64,000 nt of DNA, taken from NCBI GenBank assembly GCA_023440975.1, contig JAEZRD010000005.1, positions 1 through 64,000 of the forward strand, written 5' to 3'. Position numbers and translations under genes: made by a program. Within the stretch, counting starts at the first letter, position 1, and each line of letters starts with the position of its first letter. Under the pieces are notes generated by a model, which was given only the letters and a program-made list of their open reading frames with translations, was not told the origin of the DNA and searched no databases. Shown here piece after piece: positions 16,907 to 26,211 of this stretch. This stretch comes from Methanobacteriota archaeon. Lineage in GTDB: Archaea > Methanobacteriota > Methanobacteria > Methanobacteriales > Methanobacteriaceae.

Positions 16907-18895
16907 ATGGCAGAAGAAAAAGATACAAATAACGAAGAATTAAGAGTGGGAGTTTATGTCTGTCACTGTGGTATAAACATTGCTGGTGTAGTAGATGTTG
17001 AAGCAGTAGCAGAATATGCTGGCTCTTTACCAAATGTAGTAATTGCAAAAGATTATAAATATATGTGTTCTGACCCAGGACAACAATTAATACAAGACGA
17101 TATTAAAGAACATAACTTAAACAGAGTTGTTGTAGCAGCATGTTCCCCTAGACTTCACGAACCTACATTCAGAAGATGTGTAGAAGAAGCAGGATTAAAC
17201 AAATTTTTATTTGAATTTGCTAATTTAAGAGAACAAGATTCTTGGGTTCATATGAATGAACCTGAAGAAGCTACAAATAAAGCTAAAGATTTAGTTCGTA
17301 TGGCAATTGCAAAAGCAAGATTACTTGAACCTTTAGAAGCTAATGTAGTAAGTGTAGAAAAACAATCTTTAGTTATTGGTGGTGGAGTAGCAGGTATTCA
17401 ATCCGCTTTAGATTTAGCAGATATGGGTTACCATACTTACTTAGTTGAAAGAAACCCTACAATTGGGGGAAGAATGGGACAATTAGATAAAACTTTCCCA
17501 ACTCTCGATTGTTCAATGTGTATTCTTGCACCAAAAATGGTAGATGTTCACAAACACGATAATATTGAATTAATTACATATGCTGAAGTTAAAGAAGTAG
17601 ATGGATACATTGGAAACTTTACTGTAAAAGTAGAAAAAAAACCTAGATACGTACATGAAGATCTTTGTACTGGATGTGGATCTTGTTCTGAAGTATGTCC
17701 AATCGAAATACCTAACTACTATGATATGGGTATAGGTATGGTTCCTGCAGCATTTATTCCATTCCCTCAAGCAGTGCCTTTAGTAGCAACAATTGATAAA
17801 GATTATTGTATTGAATGTCACTTATGTGATAAAGCTTGTGAACGTGGAGCAATAGACCATGATCAACAACCAGAAGAAATTGAACTTAAAGTTGGTACTA
17901 TTATAGCAGCTACTGGTTATGATCCATTCGATCCATCTGGTATTTACCAATATGGTTATGGAAGATATGATAATGTAATTACTGGTATGGAAATTGAAAG
18001 AATGATTAATGCATCTGGTCCAACTCAAGGACATGTTATGATGCCTTCTAATGGTGAAACTCCTAAACGTGTAGCATTTATCCATTGTGTAGGTTCAAGA
18101 GATGAACAAATCGGTAAACCATACTGTTCTAGAGTATGTTGTATGTACAGTATGAAAAATGCTCAATTATGTATTGATCACGAAGCAGATACTGAAGTAA
18201 CATGTTATTACATGGATATTCGTGCATTTGGTAAAGGATTTGAAGAGTTCTACAAAAATTCACAAGAAAAATATGGTATTGAATTCTTAAGAGGTAGACC
18301 TGCAGAAATATTTGAAAATGAAGATAAAACTTTAACAATTAGAGCAGAAGATACTTTACTTGGTAAAATTACAGAATATACTTATGATTTAGTAGTTTTA
18401 AGTGTTGGATTAGAAGCACCTGAAGGTTCTACTGAATTAAGACAAACTTTAGGAATTTCTAAATCTGCTGATGGATTTTATCTTGAAGCTCACCCAAAAT
18501 TAAGACCTGTTGATACTTTAACTGATGGTGTTTATATTGCTGGTGTAGCACAAGGTCCTAAAGATATTCCGGATTCTGTTGCACAAGGATCAGGTGCTGC
18601 AGCTAGAGCAGCTATCCCAATGGCAAAAGGTGAAGTAGAAATTGAACCAATTATTGCAAGTACTGATGAAAATGTTTGTGGTGCTTGTGAAGTATGTGTT
18701 GAATTATGTCCTTTCAGTGCTATTAGTATTGAAGGTGAAGAAGGATCAGCACACGCAGTTATTAATGTAGCTTTATGTAAAGGTTGCGGAACTTGTGTAG
18801 GTGCATGTCCATCTGGTGCTATGGATCAAAACCACTTTAAAACTTCACAAATTATGGCACAAATTGATGCAGCTCTTGAAGATATTGGTAAATAA
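16907..18895 (+). CDS. hdrA: CoB-CoM heterodisulfide reductase subunit A
   Basis: A 662-residue iron-sulfur flavoprotein and the electron-bifurcating subunit of the HdrABC-MvhADG complex that reduces CoM-S-S-CoB and ferredoxin. Visible are an N-terminal VYVCHCGINI region, the FAD loop GGGVAGI at about 158, DCSMCILAPK with Cys rather than selenocysteine, two ferredoxin motifs at about 254 (CTGCGSCSEVC) and about 300 (CIECHLCDKAC), and a C-terminal pair near 591 (CGACEVC) and 625 (CKGCGTC). An upstream in-frame ATG at 16874 is rejected because GGTGAT sits three bases before the ATG at 16907. A TATA box TTTATATATAAA lies at about 16856. hdrBC is not adjacent, as usual in this order. Confidence 0.97.
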   Translation: MAEEKDTNNEELRVGVYVCHCGINIAGVVDVEAVAEYAGSLPNVVIAKDYKYMCSDPGQQLIQDDIKEHNLNRVVVAACSPRLHEPTFRRCVEEAGLNKFLFEFANLREQDSWVHMNEPEEATNKAKDLVRMAIAKARLLEPLEANVVSVEKQSLVIGGGVAGIQSALDLADMGYHTYLVERNPTIGGRMGQLDKTFPTLDCSMCILAPKMVDVHKHDNIELITYAEVKEVDGYIGNFTVKVEKKPRYVHEDLCTGCGSCSEVCPIEIPNYYDMGIGMVPAAFIPFPQAVPLVATIDKDYCIECHLCDKACERGAIDHDQQPEEIELKVGTIIAATGYDPFDPSGIYQYGYGRYDNVITGMEIERMINASGPTQGHVMMPSNGETPKRVAFIHCVGSRDEQIGKPYCSRVCCMYSMKNAQLCIDHEADTEVTCYYMDIRAFGKGFEEFYKNSQEKYGIEFLRGRPAEIFENEDKTLTIRAEDTLLGKITEYTYDLVVLSVGLEAPEGSTELRQTLGISKSADGFYLEAHPKLRPVDTLTDGVYIAGVAQGPKDIPDSVAQGSGAAARAAIPMAKGEVEIEPIIASTDENVCGACEVCVELCPFSAISIEGEEGSAHAVINVALCKGCGTCVGACPSGAMDQNHFKTSQIMAQIDAALEDIGK

Positions 18896-18897
18896 GC

Positions 18898-18915
18898 TTG
18901 GAGATTTTTCTCCAA
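18898..18915 (+). terminator. Strong intrinsic-type terminator of hdrA
   Basis: TTGGAGA (18898-18904), four T loop, TCTCCAA (18909-18915), then CTTTTTATTTTTTTTTT. A perfect 7-bp stem with GC pairs plus a long T tract directly after the stop codon of a gene expected to be highly expressed. Confidence 0.8.
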
Positions 18916-19116
18916 ACTTTTTATTTTTTTTTTAAAATTATTTTAATACTATTTTTAATATAATTATTACCTTATTGTAAATATCTTAAACTATAAATTA
19001 ATAAAAAATTAAAGTAATAATATAATTTAAGAAAATTTATTTTCTACAAAATTTCAATTCTTAAAATTATAAATTATTTTTAAAAATTAAACATAAATAA
19101 AATTAGGTGTAATTAT

Positions 19117-20385
19117 ATGTCTCAATATGAAGAGGATATCGTAACTTTCGAAAATTTAATAAAAGACCATACTAACTGGATGAAAAACAGTATAAATCTT
19201 ATTGCCAGTGAAAATATTACTAGTTCTCAAGTTAAAACAGCTTTAGCATCAGATTTATCTCATAGATATGCTGAAGGATTAGCAGGTCAAAGATTATATG
19301 AAGGATGTAAATACATAGATGAAATAGAAGAATTAACTATAGATCTTTCAAAAAAATTATTCAATGCTGAATTTGTAAATGTTCAACCAGTTTCTGGAGT
19401 AACAGCTAATTTAGCAACTTTTTTTGCTTTTGCTAAACCAGGGGATAAAATAATGACCATGTCCGTTCCAATGGGAGGACATATTAGTCATGAAAAAGTT
19501 AGTGCTGCTGGAGTAAGAGGTTTAAAAAATGTTTTTTACCCATTTGATCCAGAAATAATGAATATTGATTCAGATAAAATGCAAAAACAAATACGTGAAG
19601 AAAAACCTGATGTTGTTCTTTTAGGTGGAAGTTTATTTTTATTCCCTCACCCTGTAAAAGAAGCTGTTGAAGCTGCACGTGAAGTTGATGCTAAAGTTTT
19701 ATATGATGGTGCCCATGTATTAGGGTTAATTGCTGGTGGTCAATTCCAAGATCCTTTAGCAGATGGAGTAGATGCATTAATGGGAAGTACTCATAAAACA
19801 TTCCCAGGACCTCAAGGTGGAATTATTTTTGCTAAAGAACAACATGCTGATAAAATCAATGATGCAGTGTTCCCTGGTATAGTTAGTAATCATCACCTTC
19901 ATCATTTAGCAGGTTTAGGAATAGCTACTGCAGAAATGATGGAATTTGGAGAAGATTATGCTAAACAAACTATTAAAAATGCACAAGCATTAGCACAAGC
20001 ATTAAATGAAGAAGGTTTCGATGTAATGTGTGAAGAATTAGGTTTTACACAATCTCATCAAGTTGCTATGAATGTTTCTAAAGTAAAAAGAGCAACAATT
20101 TTAGCAAAAGAATTAGAATCTAATAATATTATCTTAAACAAGAATTTAATACCTGGAGATAATGTTAATCATAGTGATGACCCTTCAGGTATAAGAATGG
20201 GAACTCAAGAATTAACAAGAAGAGGAATGAAAGAATCTGAAATGAAGGATGTTGCTCAATTAATTAAAAGAGTTGCTATGGATGATGAAAATGTTAAAGA
20301 TGATGTTGAAGAATTTATGAAAGATTATAATAATGTTCATTATGCTTTTAAAGAAGATGATGGATATCAATATATTCAATTCTAA
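19117..20385 (+). CDS. glyA: Serine hydroxymethyltransferase
   Basis: A 422-residue PLP enzyme interconverting serine and glycine with a one-carbon unit carried on tetrahydromethanopterin in methanogens. Key features are the N-terminal NLIASENITS, the glycine-rich loop MGGHISH, YDGAHVLG with the PLP-nitrogen aspartate, and the Schiff-base lysine in GSTHKTFPGPQGG at about 227. Length is typical of the archaeal branch. GGTGTAATT precedes the ATG. The following gene encodes a methanopterin-linked type flavoprotein, which fits a shared one-carbon role. About 220 bases of AT-rich promoter DNA separate it from hdrA. Confidence 0.97.
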   Translation: MSQYEEDIVTFENLIKDHTNWMKNSINLIASENITSSQVKTALASDLSHRYAEGLAGQRLYEGCKYIDEIEELTIDLSKKLFNAEFVNVQPVSGVTANLATFFAFAKPGDKIMTMSVPMGGHISHEKVSAAGVRGLKNVFYPFDPEIMNIDSDKMQKQIREEKPDVVLLGGSLFLFPHPVKEAVEAAREVDAKVLYDGAHVLGLIAGGQFQDPLADGVDALMGSTHKTFPGPQGGIIFAKEQHADKINDAVFPGIVSNHHLHHLAGLGIATAEMMEFGEDYAKQTIKNAQALAQALNEEGFDVMCEELGFTQSHQVAMNVSKVKRATILAKELESNNIILNKNLIPGDNVNHSDDPSGIRMGTQELTRRGMKESEMKDVAQLIKRVAMDDENVKDDVEEFMKDYNNVHYAFKEDDGYQYIQF

Positions 20386-20489
20386 TTTCATCTTTAAATA
20401 TTTCCATTTTTCATTGGATAATATAATTACTTCAAAATTAGAAACATTAAATTAAATAATAAAAATATAAAATTAAAGTAGAGATTTTT

Positions 20490-21197
20490 ATGAGAATAGG
20501 ATGGGCATTCACTGGAGCAGGACACTTATTAAGTGAGAGTGTAGAAGTACTTGAAGAATTAGCTAAAACTAATGATATTACTGTATTCATGTCTAATGCT
20601 GCTGAAGAAGTATTGACTATGTATGGTCTTTATGAAAGAGTTGCTGCTGTAACTGGTGGTCGTTATAAAGAGTTAGCAAAGGAGTCAGATCAAAGATATA
20701 GTTATCCTATTTCTGGAAGATTTTCATTAGGAAAATATGATATGTTAATAATTTCTCCAACAACTTCTAATACTGTGGCTAAAATTGTTCATGGTATCTC
20801 TGATACACTTGTAACTAACACTGTATCACAAGCTGGAAAAGGAGGAGTTAAAACTATTGTTATTCCAGTTGATCTTAAACCAGGTGATGTTAAGACAATT
20901 TTACCTGCTAAATTAGAACTTAACAGTTGTGCAGATTGTGATGAATGTAAAGCATATAAAGCCTGCCCAAATGATGCAATAATTCCTAAACAAGAAATAG
21001 ATCTTTTAAAATGTACTGGATGTGGGACATGTGAAGATGCATGTCCATTTAATGCTATTAAATCTGGAAAAATAGTAACTATTCATATGCGTTCTATTGA
21101 TGTTGAAAATGCTCAAAAATTAGTTATTATGGAAAATATAACTGTTTTAGAGGAACCAATAGATATTTTAACTTATTTAGGAGATATGTTCTCTTAA
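20490..21197 (+). CDS. AfpA/DmrX-like archaeal flavoprotein with ferredoxin domain
   Basis: A 235-residue protein. The N-terminal flavoprotein (HFCD/FMN-binding) fold has MRIGWAFTGAGH, SPTTSNTVAKIVHGISD and VSQAGKGG. From about residue 146 a two-cluster 4Fe-4S ferredoxin follows, CADCDECKAYKAC then CTGCGTCEDAC. This architecture matches archaeoflavoprotein AfpA and the dihydromethanopterin reductase DmrX of Methanosarcina. The role would be reduction of dihydromethanopterin to the active tetrahydro form, using low-potential electrons. Its position next to glyA supports a methanopterin link. The specific reaction is inferred from family, not shown by sequence. Confidence 0.8.
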   Translation: MRIGWAFTGAGHLLSESVEVLEELAKTNDITVFMSNAAEEVLTMYGLYERVAAVTGGRYKELAKESDQRYSYPISGRFSLGKYDMLIISPTTSNTVAKIVHGISDTLVTNTVSQAGKGGVKTIVIPVDLKPGDVKTILPAKLELNSCADCDECKAYKACPNDAIIPKQEIDLLKCTGCGTCEDACPFNAIKSGKIVTIHMRSIDVENAQKLVIMENITVLEEPIDILTYLGDMFS

Positions 21198-21396
21198 TTT
21201 AATTTTAATTTTTTATATTCTTTTTTTATTATTTGAATAATTTTTTCATAATTTTAAAAAATTGTTAAATACTATTTTTTTTTAAATTTTTAATAAGAAC
21301 ATTTATTTATCTAAATTAATAATAAATAAATTATAAAATGTTAGATAATATTAATCTTATTATTTTAATGAAATTTTTTCAGATAGATTAATTAAA

Positions 21397-21413
21397 AAGG
21401 AAGTTTTTTCCTT
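21397..21413 (+). promoter_or_regulatory. Leader hairpin or operator upstream of metK
   Basis: AAGGAA (21397-21402), five-base GTTTT, TTCCTT (21408-21413), about 45 bases before the metK start. It resembles the GGAA-N6-TTCC nitrogen operator of methanogens but the spacer is five bases, so it is more likely a leader hairpin or another operator. Confidence 0.3.
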
Positions 21414-21457
21414 AAGTCAACTTAATATTTATTTAAATTATTTATGTGAGTGTAATC

Positions 21458-22663
21458 ATGAGAAATATAATTGTAAAAGAACTTAATCAAACATATATTG
21501 AAGATATAGATATTGAAATTGTAGAAAGAAAAGGAATTGGACATCCAGATAGTATTAGTGATGGAATTGGTGAATCTGTAAGTGAAGCTCTTTGTGAATT
21601 ATACTTAGATAGATTTGGTGGTGTTCTTCACCATAATACTGATGAAGTTCAAATTACCGCAGGTGAATCAGACCCTCAATTTGGAGGGGGAGAAGTTTTA
21701 AAACCTATAGATGTTCTATTAACTGGAAGAGGAGTATCTGAATATAATGGAGAAAAACTTCCACTTGATCGTATAGCTATTGAATCAGCTAAAGAGTTTA
21801 TTTCTGATACAATAATCAATCTTGATGTTGAATCAGATGCAGTAGTAGAATGTAAAATAGGTCATGGTTCAGGAGATTTAGTTGATGTCTTTGGACGTAA
21901 AGGAGCTCCATCATCTAATGATACTTCATTTGGAGTAGGATTTGCTCCATTTTCTGAAACTGAAACTATTGCTCTTGAAGTAGAAAAATTATTAAATTCT
22001 AAAGCATTTAAAAAACAACATCCGGCTATAGGTGAAGATATAAAAGTAATGAGTTTAAGAGAAGGAGAAAAAATTACTTTAACTATTGCTTGTGCTATGG
22101 TTTCAAAATATATAAATGATGTAAATGAGTATAAATCTGTACGTGAAGAATTAAAAGATATTGTTGCAGATTATGCTACTAAATTCACTAATAGAGAAAT
22201 AACAGTATTTGTAAATACTGCTGATAATGATGAAGCTACTGATGAATCAGGTTATTATTTAACTGTTACTGGAACTTCCGCAGAAATGGGGGATGATGGT
22301 TCTGTAGGTAGAGGTAACAGAGCAAATGGTTTAATCACACCATGCCGACCAATGTCAATGGAAGCTAGTTCTGGTAAAAACCCAATAAATCACGTAGGTA
22401 AAATATACAATATTTTATCAAACAGAATAGCAAATGATGTTGTAGAAAATGTTGAAGGTATTAAACAAATTAATTTAATGATTTTAAGTCAAATTGGTAA
22501 ACCAATTGATCAACCTAAAGCAGCTACTTCACAAATAATTTTAGAGGATGGTTATAAATTAGAAGATGTTGATAAGAAAGTTGAAAAGGTTATTGATGAA
22601 TGGCTTGAAAACATTTCAACTATAACTGAAGATGTTGTAAAAGGTAAAGCTCGAACTTTCTAA
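21458..22663 (+). CDS. metK: S-adenosylmethionine synthetase, archaeal type
   Basis: A 402-residue enzyme of the archaeal AdoMet synthetase family, only remotely like bacterial MetK, converting methionine and ATP to AdoMet. The N-terminus MRNIIVKELNQT, ERKGIGHPDSISDG, GGEVLKPIDVLLTGRG and GRGNRANGLITP are strong family markers. A GTG at 21446 is in frame, but the ATG at 21458 gives the conserved N-terminus. AdoMet made here is needed for cobamide, Dph2/diphthamide and rRNA/protein methylation enzymes encoded elsewhere in this window. It ends with a strong terminator hairpin and appears monocistronic. Confidence 0.96.
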   Translation: MRNIIVKELNQTYIEDIDIEIVERKGIGHPDSISDGIGESVSEALCELYLDRFGGVLHHNTDEVQITAGESDPQFGGGEVLKPIDVLLTGRGVSEYNGEKLPLDRIAIESAKEFISDTIINLDVESDAVVECKIGHGSGDLVDVFGRKGAPSSNDTSFGVGFAPFSETETIALEVEKLLNSKAFKKQHPAIGEDIKVMSLREGEKITLTIACAMVSKYINDVNEYKSVREELKDIVADYATKFTNREITVFVNTADNDEATDESGYYLTVTGTSAEMGDDGSVGRGNRANGLITPCRPMSMEASSGKNPINHVGKIYNILSNRIANDVVENVEGIKQINLMILSQIGKPIDQPKAATSQIILEDGYKLEDVDKKVEKVIDEWLENISTITEDVVKGKARTF

Positions 22664-22675
22664 AATCAATTAATA

Positions 22676-22717
22676 AAGAAATTTTTATAGTAATAATTTA
22701 CCTATAAAAATTTTCTT
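22676..22717 (+). terminator. Terminator hairpin after metK
   Basis: ATTTTTATAG (22681-22690) pairs with CTATAAAAAT (22702-22711), extended by AAGAA/TTCTT with a one-base bulge, giving about 15 base pairs. It is followed by the T-rich sequence AATTTTTAATT. Confidence 0.7.
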
Positions 22718-22818
22718 AATTTTTAATTCTAATATTTTTAAATAAAAATTTTTTACATTTATTTTTTTCATTTTTTTAATTAATATTACTGAAATTTAAA
22801 AATGTTATGTTTATTCAT

Positions 22819-22839
22819 TGTTTCTTAATTAAAGAAACA
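22819..22839. promoter_or_regulatory. 21-bp perfect inverted repeat upstream of ileS
   Basis: TGTTTCTT (22819-22826), AATTA, AAGAAACA (22832-22839). A TATA-like AATTTAAAAATG lies near 22793-22803, which would put transcription start within the repeat. It ends 25 bases before the ileS ATG. This is the right place for a repressor operator or a leader hairpin. Confidence 0.4.
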
Positions 22840-22864
22840 TTATCATAATTATAGGAGATAATAT

Positions 22865-25800
22865 ATGCCATTAAAAGAGGCAGAAAAATCATATCAATAT
22901 TCAAAAATTGAAGAACAAGCTCAAAAATTTTGGGAAGATAATCAAATCTTTTCTAAAGTAAATAAATTACGTGCTAATGGTCCACAGTATTCATTTTTAG
23001 ATGGACCTCCATATTGTAGTGGAAAAATACATTTAGGAACTGCATGGAATAAAGTTATAAAAGATACTCATTTACGTTATAAATCTATGAATGGATTTAA
23101 TCTTCGAAGACAAGCAGGATGGGATACTCATGGTCTTCCAATTGAACATAAAGTAGAGGAATTAATGGGTATTAAAAGTAAGAAAGAGATTGAAACAACA
23201 ATTGGAATAGATACTTTTGTCAATAAATGTAAAGAGTTTGCAATGGAAAATAAAGCTGCTATGACCAAACAATTCCAAAAATTAGGGGTATGGATGGATT
23301 GGAAAAATCCTTATATGACATTAGACCCTAAATATATGGAATCTGCTTGGTGGACTTTAAAAAAAGCTCATGAAAAAGATTTACTTACAAAAGATCTTAG
23401 AGTAATTAGTTGGTGCCCTCATTGTGAAACTGCTTTAGCCGCAGCTGAAATTGATTATGAAGAAAAAGAAGATCCATCTATTTATGTTAAATTCCCTTTA
23501 AAAAATAAAATTTTGTCCGAAAAAGAGAATATTGAAGATTTAAAAGAATATGTATTAGTATGGACTACAACTCCTTGGACTCTTCCAGCCAATTTAGCTA
23601 TTTGTGTAAATTCTGATTTTAACTATAATTTTGTAAAGATTAATAATGAAATTTTAATCTTAGCTGAAGATTTAGTCGAACCTATTTTTGGAGAAGCTAT
23701 TACTCGAAAAGTTTTAAAACATAAAATTGAAAAAGATTATGGTGAAAATGAAGAAATAGCATATGAAGAAGAAATTATTGAAACCATAAACTATGAAATA
23801 ATTAAAACAGTTAAAGGAATTGATCTTGAAGGATTAGATTATGTATATCCTTTGTTAGATGAAATCCCAAAACAAGCAGAAATGGATAAAATCAAAAATG
23901 TTCATAAAATTTTACCTGGAGATCATGTTGAACTTGGAGAAGGAACAGGATGTGTTCATACAGCACCAGGGCATGGTCCTGATGATTTTGAAATAGGAAA
24001 AGATTTTGGTTTACCAATATTCTGTCCAGTAAATGAAGAAGGTAACTTTACCGAAGATGCAGGTAAATATGTTGGTGGATTTGTTAAAGATTATAACGAT
24101 AATGTTCTAGATGATTTAGAAGCAAAAGATTTCTTATTGAGAAATGAAACTATTATTCATAGATATGGAACTTGTTGGAGATGTAAAACTCCTATTATAT
24201 ATTTAGCTACTGAACAATGGTTTTTAAAAGTAACTGATATAAAACAACAAATGCTTCAACAAATCGATACTGTAAAATGGGTTCCTGAATGGGCTGGTCA
24301 ACAAAGATTCAGAGATTGGGTTGAAAATGCTAGAGATTGGACAATTTCACGACAAAGATATTGGGGTATCCCAATTCCTATATGGGAATGTCCTGAATGT
24401 GGAAAAATTAAAGTTATTGGTTCTGTTGATGAATTAAAAGAAGAATCTATTAATGAAATTACAGCCACTGATGATGAATTAGTTCATAGACCTTATGTTG
24501 ATGAAATAATCGTTCAATGTGATTGTGGTCATGAGATGAGTCGTATTCCAGACGTTTTAGATGTATGGATTGATTCTGGAGTTGCAGGATGGGCATCATT
24601 ATATTATCCACAGGAAAAAGAAGGATTTGAAAAATGGTATCCTTATGATTTTATTACTGAAGGACATGATCAAACTAGAGGTTGGTTCTATTCTCAATTA
24701 GGTGCTGGTGTAATTTCAATGGATAGAGTTCCATATAAAAAAGTTTTAATGCATGGATTTTCCTTAGATGAAGATGGAAAGAAAATGAGTAAATCTTTAG
24801 GTAATGTTGTACAACCAGAAGAAGTAATTGAAAAATATGGAGCAGATATATTAAGATTTTATCTTCTTTGGGCATGTAAACCTTGGGATGATCTTAAATT
24901 TGTATGGGATGAGTTGAACACAGTTAAAAAAATGTTTAATATTCTTTGGAATGTGTATGTTTTCTCAACAACATACATGGCATTAGATAATTTTAACCCT
25001 GAAGAATGTAATGAAAACAATATTAGCTTAAGAAATGAGGATAAATGGATTATATCAAGAGCTAATACTTTATCTAAAGAAGTAGGTAAAAATTTAGATG
25101 ATTTATACTTCCATTTAGCAACTAGAAAAATCAATAATTTTATACTAGAAGATTTAAGTCGATGGTATGTAAGATTAATCCGAGGGAGAACTTGGGTTGA
25201 AAGTAATGATCCAGATAAATTAGGTGCTTATTATAGTTTGTATACCGCTTTAGAAATTTTGATTAAAGTAATGGCTCCAATTACTCCTTATTTAAGTGAA
25301 GAAATGTATCAAAATTTAGTTGTAAATGTTAAATCTGATTTTAAAGAAAGTGTTCATATGGAAGATTGGTATTATGATGAAAATCTAATTGATACTAATC
25401 TTGAAGAAATGATGGATTCAGTAAGAAATATTATTGAAGCTACTGCAAGAGCTAGAGATGTTGCTAGATATAAATTAAGATGGCCAGTAAATGATATTAC
25501 TGTTGTTTCTCAAGATGATGAAGTATTAAATGCTGTAAAATATCTTGAAGATATCATAAAGGATCAATCAAACACTAAAAATGTTATAACTTCTAAAGAA
25601 TTTGAGAATCTTTCTTTTATTGCAAAACCCAACTTAAAAATATTAGGTCCAAAACTTAAAGGTGATGTAGGTATTGTTAAAAAACATTTTGCTAATGCTG
25701 ATGGTGATTCAATTAAAGAAGAAATAGAAAATAATGGTAAATACATTGTTAAAGTTGAAAATCATGAAGGAAATATTAAGGAAATTGAACTTTCTGCTGA

Positions 25801-26191
25801 TGAAGTGTTATATGATACAGAACTTCCTGATAATGTTGTTAGCTCAGAATTTGATGGAGGAAATGTGTTTGTAAATACTGAAGTTACTCCTGAGATATTA
25901 TCTGAAGCTATGTCTCGTGAGTTAATTAGAAGAATTCAAGATATGCGAAAAGATATGGATTTAAATGTAGAAGCTATGATTGGTGTAATGGTTCATTCAA
26001 GTTCAGAATTTAAAGAATTAGTACAAAAACAATCTATTTTTATTAAAAATGAGGTTAGGGCTACTACTTTTGCATTATTTGATGGTGAAGCATGTGTTTG
26101 TGTACCTAATTATGAAGCTAGAGAAGATGAATACACTAAACAATGGAAAATTGAAGATGAAGAAATTATGATTTCTATTGTTAAAAATTAA
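22865..26191 (+). CDS. ileS: Isoleucyl-tRNA synthetase
   Basis: A 1108-residue class I synthetase of the archaeal/eukaryotic-like branch, charging tRNA-Ile with isoleucine. The HIGH-type site is GKIHLGTAWNK at about 54-64, a CP1 editing domain follows (TTPWTLPANLA, GTGCVHTAPGHG, DDF), and the KMSKS loop DGKKMSKSLGN is at about 637-647. A tRNA-binding anticodon domain and C-terminal extension complete it. Cysteine pairs around 500 (CPEC) and 552 (CDCG) suggest zinc binding. purL begins 20 bases downstream, suggesting co-transcription. GGAGATAAT precedes the start. Confidence 0.97.
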   Translation: MPLKEAEKSYQYSKIEEQAQKFWEDNQIFSKVNKLRANGPQYSFLDGPPYCSGKIHLGTAWNKVIKDTHLRYKSMNGFNLRRQAGWDTHGLPIEHKVEELMGIKSKKEIETTIGIDTFVNKCKEFAMENKAAMTKQFQKLGVWMDWKNPYMTLDPKYMESAWWTLKKAHEKDLLTKDLRVISWCPHCETALAAAEIDYEEKEDPSIYVKFPLKNKILSEKENIEDLKEYVLVWTTTPWTLPANLAICVNSDFNYNFVKINNEILILAEDLVEPIFGEAITRKVLKHKIEKDYGENEEIAYEEEIIETINYEIIKTVKGIDLEGLDYVYPLLDEIPKQAEMDKIKNVHKILPGDHVELGEGTGCVHTAPGHGPDDFEIGKDFGLPIFCPVNEEGNFTEDAGKYVGGFVKDYNDNVLDDLEAKDFLLRNETIIHRYGTCWRCKTPIIYLATEQWFLKVTDIKQQMLQQIDTVKWVPEWAGQQRFRDWVENARDWTISRQRYWGIPIPIWECPECGKIKVIGSVDELKEESINEITATDDELVHRPYVDEIIVQCDCGHEMSRIPDVLDVWIDSGVAGWASLYYPQEKEGFEKWYPYDFITEGHDQTRGWFYSQLGAGVISMDRVPYKKVLMHGFSLDEDGKKMSKSLGNVVQPEEVIEKYGADILRFYLLWACKPWDDLKFVWDELNTVKKMFNILWNVYVFSTTYMALDNFNPEECNENNISLRNEDKWIISRANTLSKEVGKNLDDLYFHLATRKINNFILEDLSRWYVRLIRGRTWVESNDPDKLGAYYSLYTALEILIKVMAPITPYLSEEMYQNLVVNVKSDFKESVHMEDWYYDENLIDTNLEEMMDSVRNIIEATARARDVARYKLRWPVNDITVVSQDDEVLNAVKYLEDIIKDQSNTKNVITSKEFENLSFIAKPNLKILGPKLKGDVGIVKKHFANADGDSIKEEIENNGKYIVKVENHEGNIKEIELSADEVLYDTELPDNVVSSEFDGGNVFVNTEVTPEILSEAMSRELIRRIQDMRKDMDLNVEAMIGVMVHSSSEFKELVQKQSIFIKNEVRATTFALFDGEACVCVPNYEAREDEYTKQWKIEDEEIMISIVKN

Positions 26192-26211
26192 CTAATATAA
26201 AAGGTGTTTAA

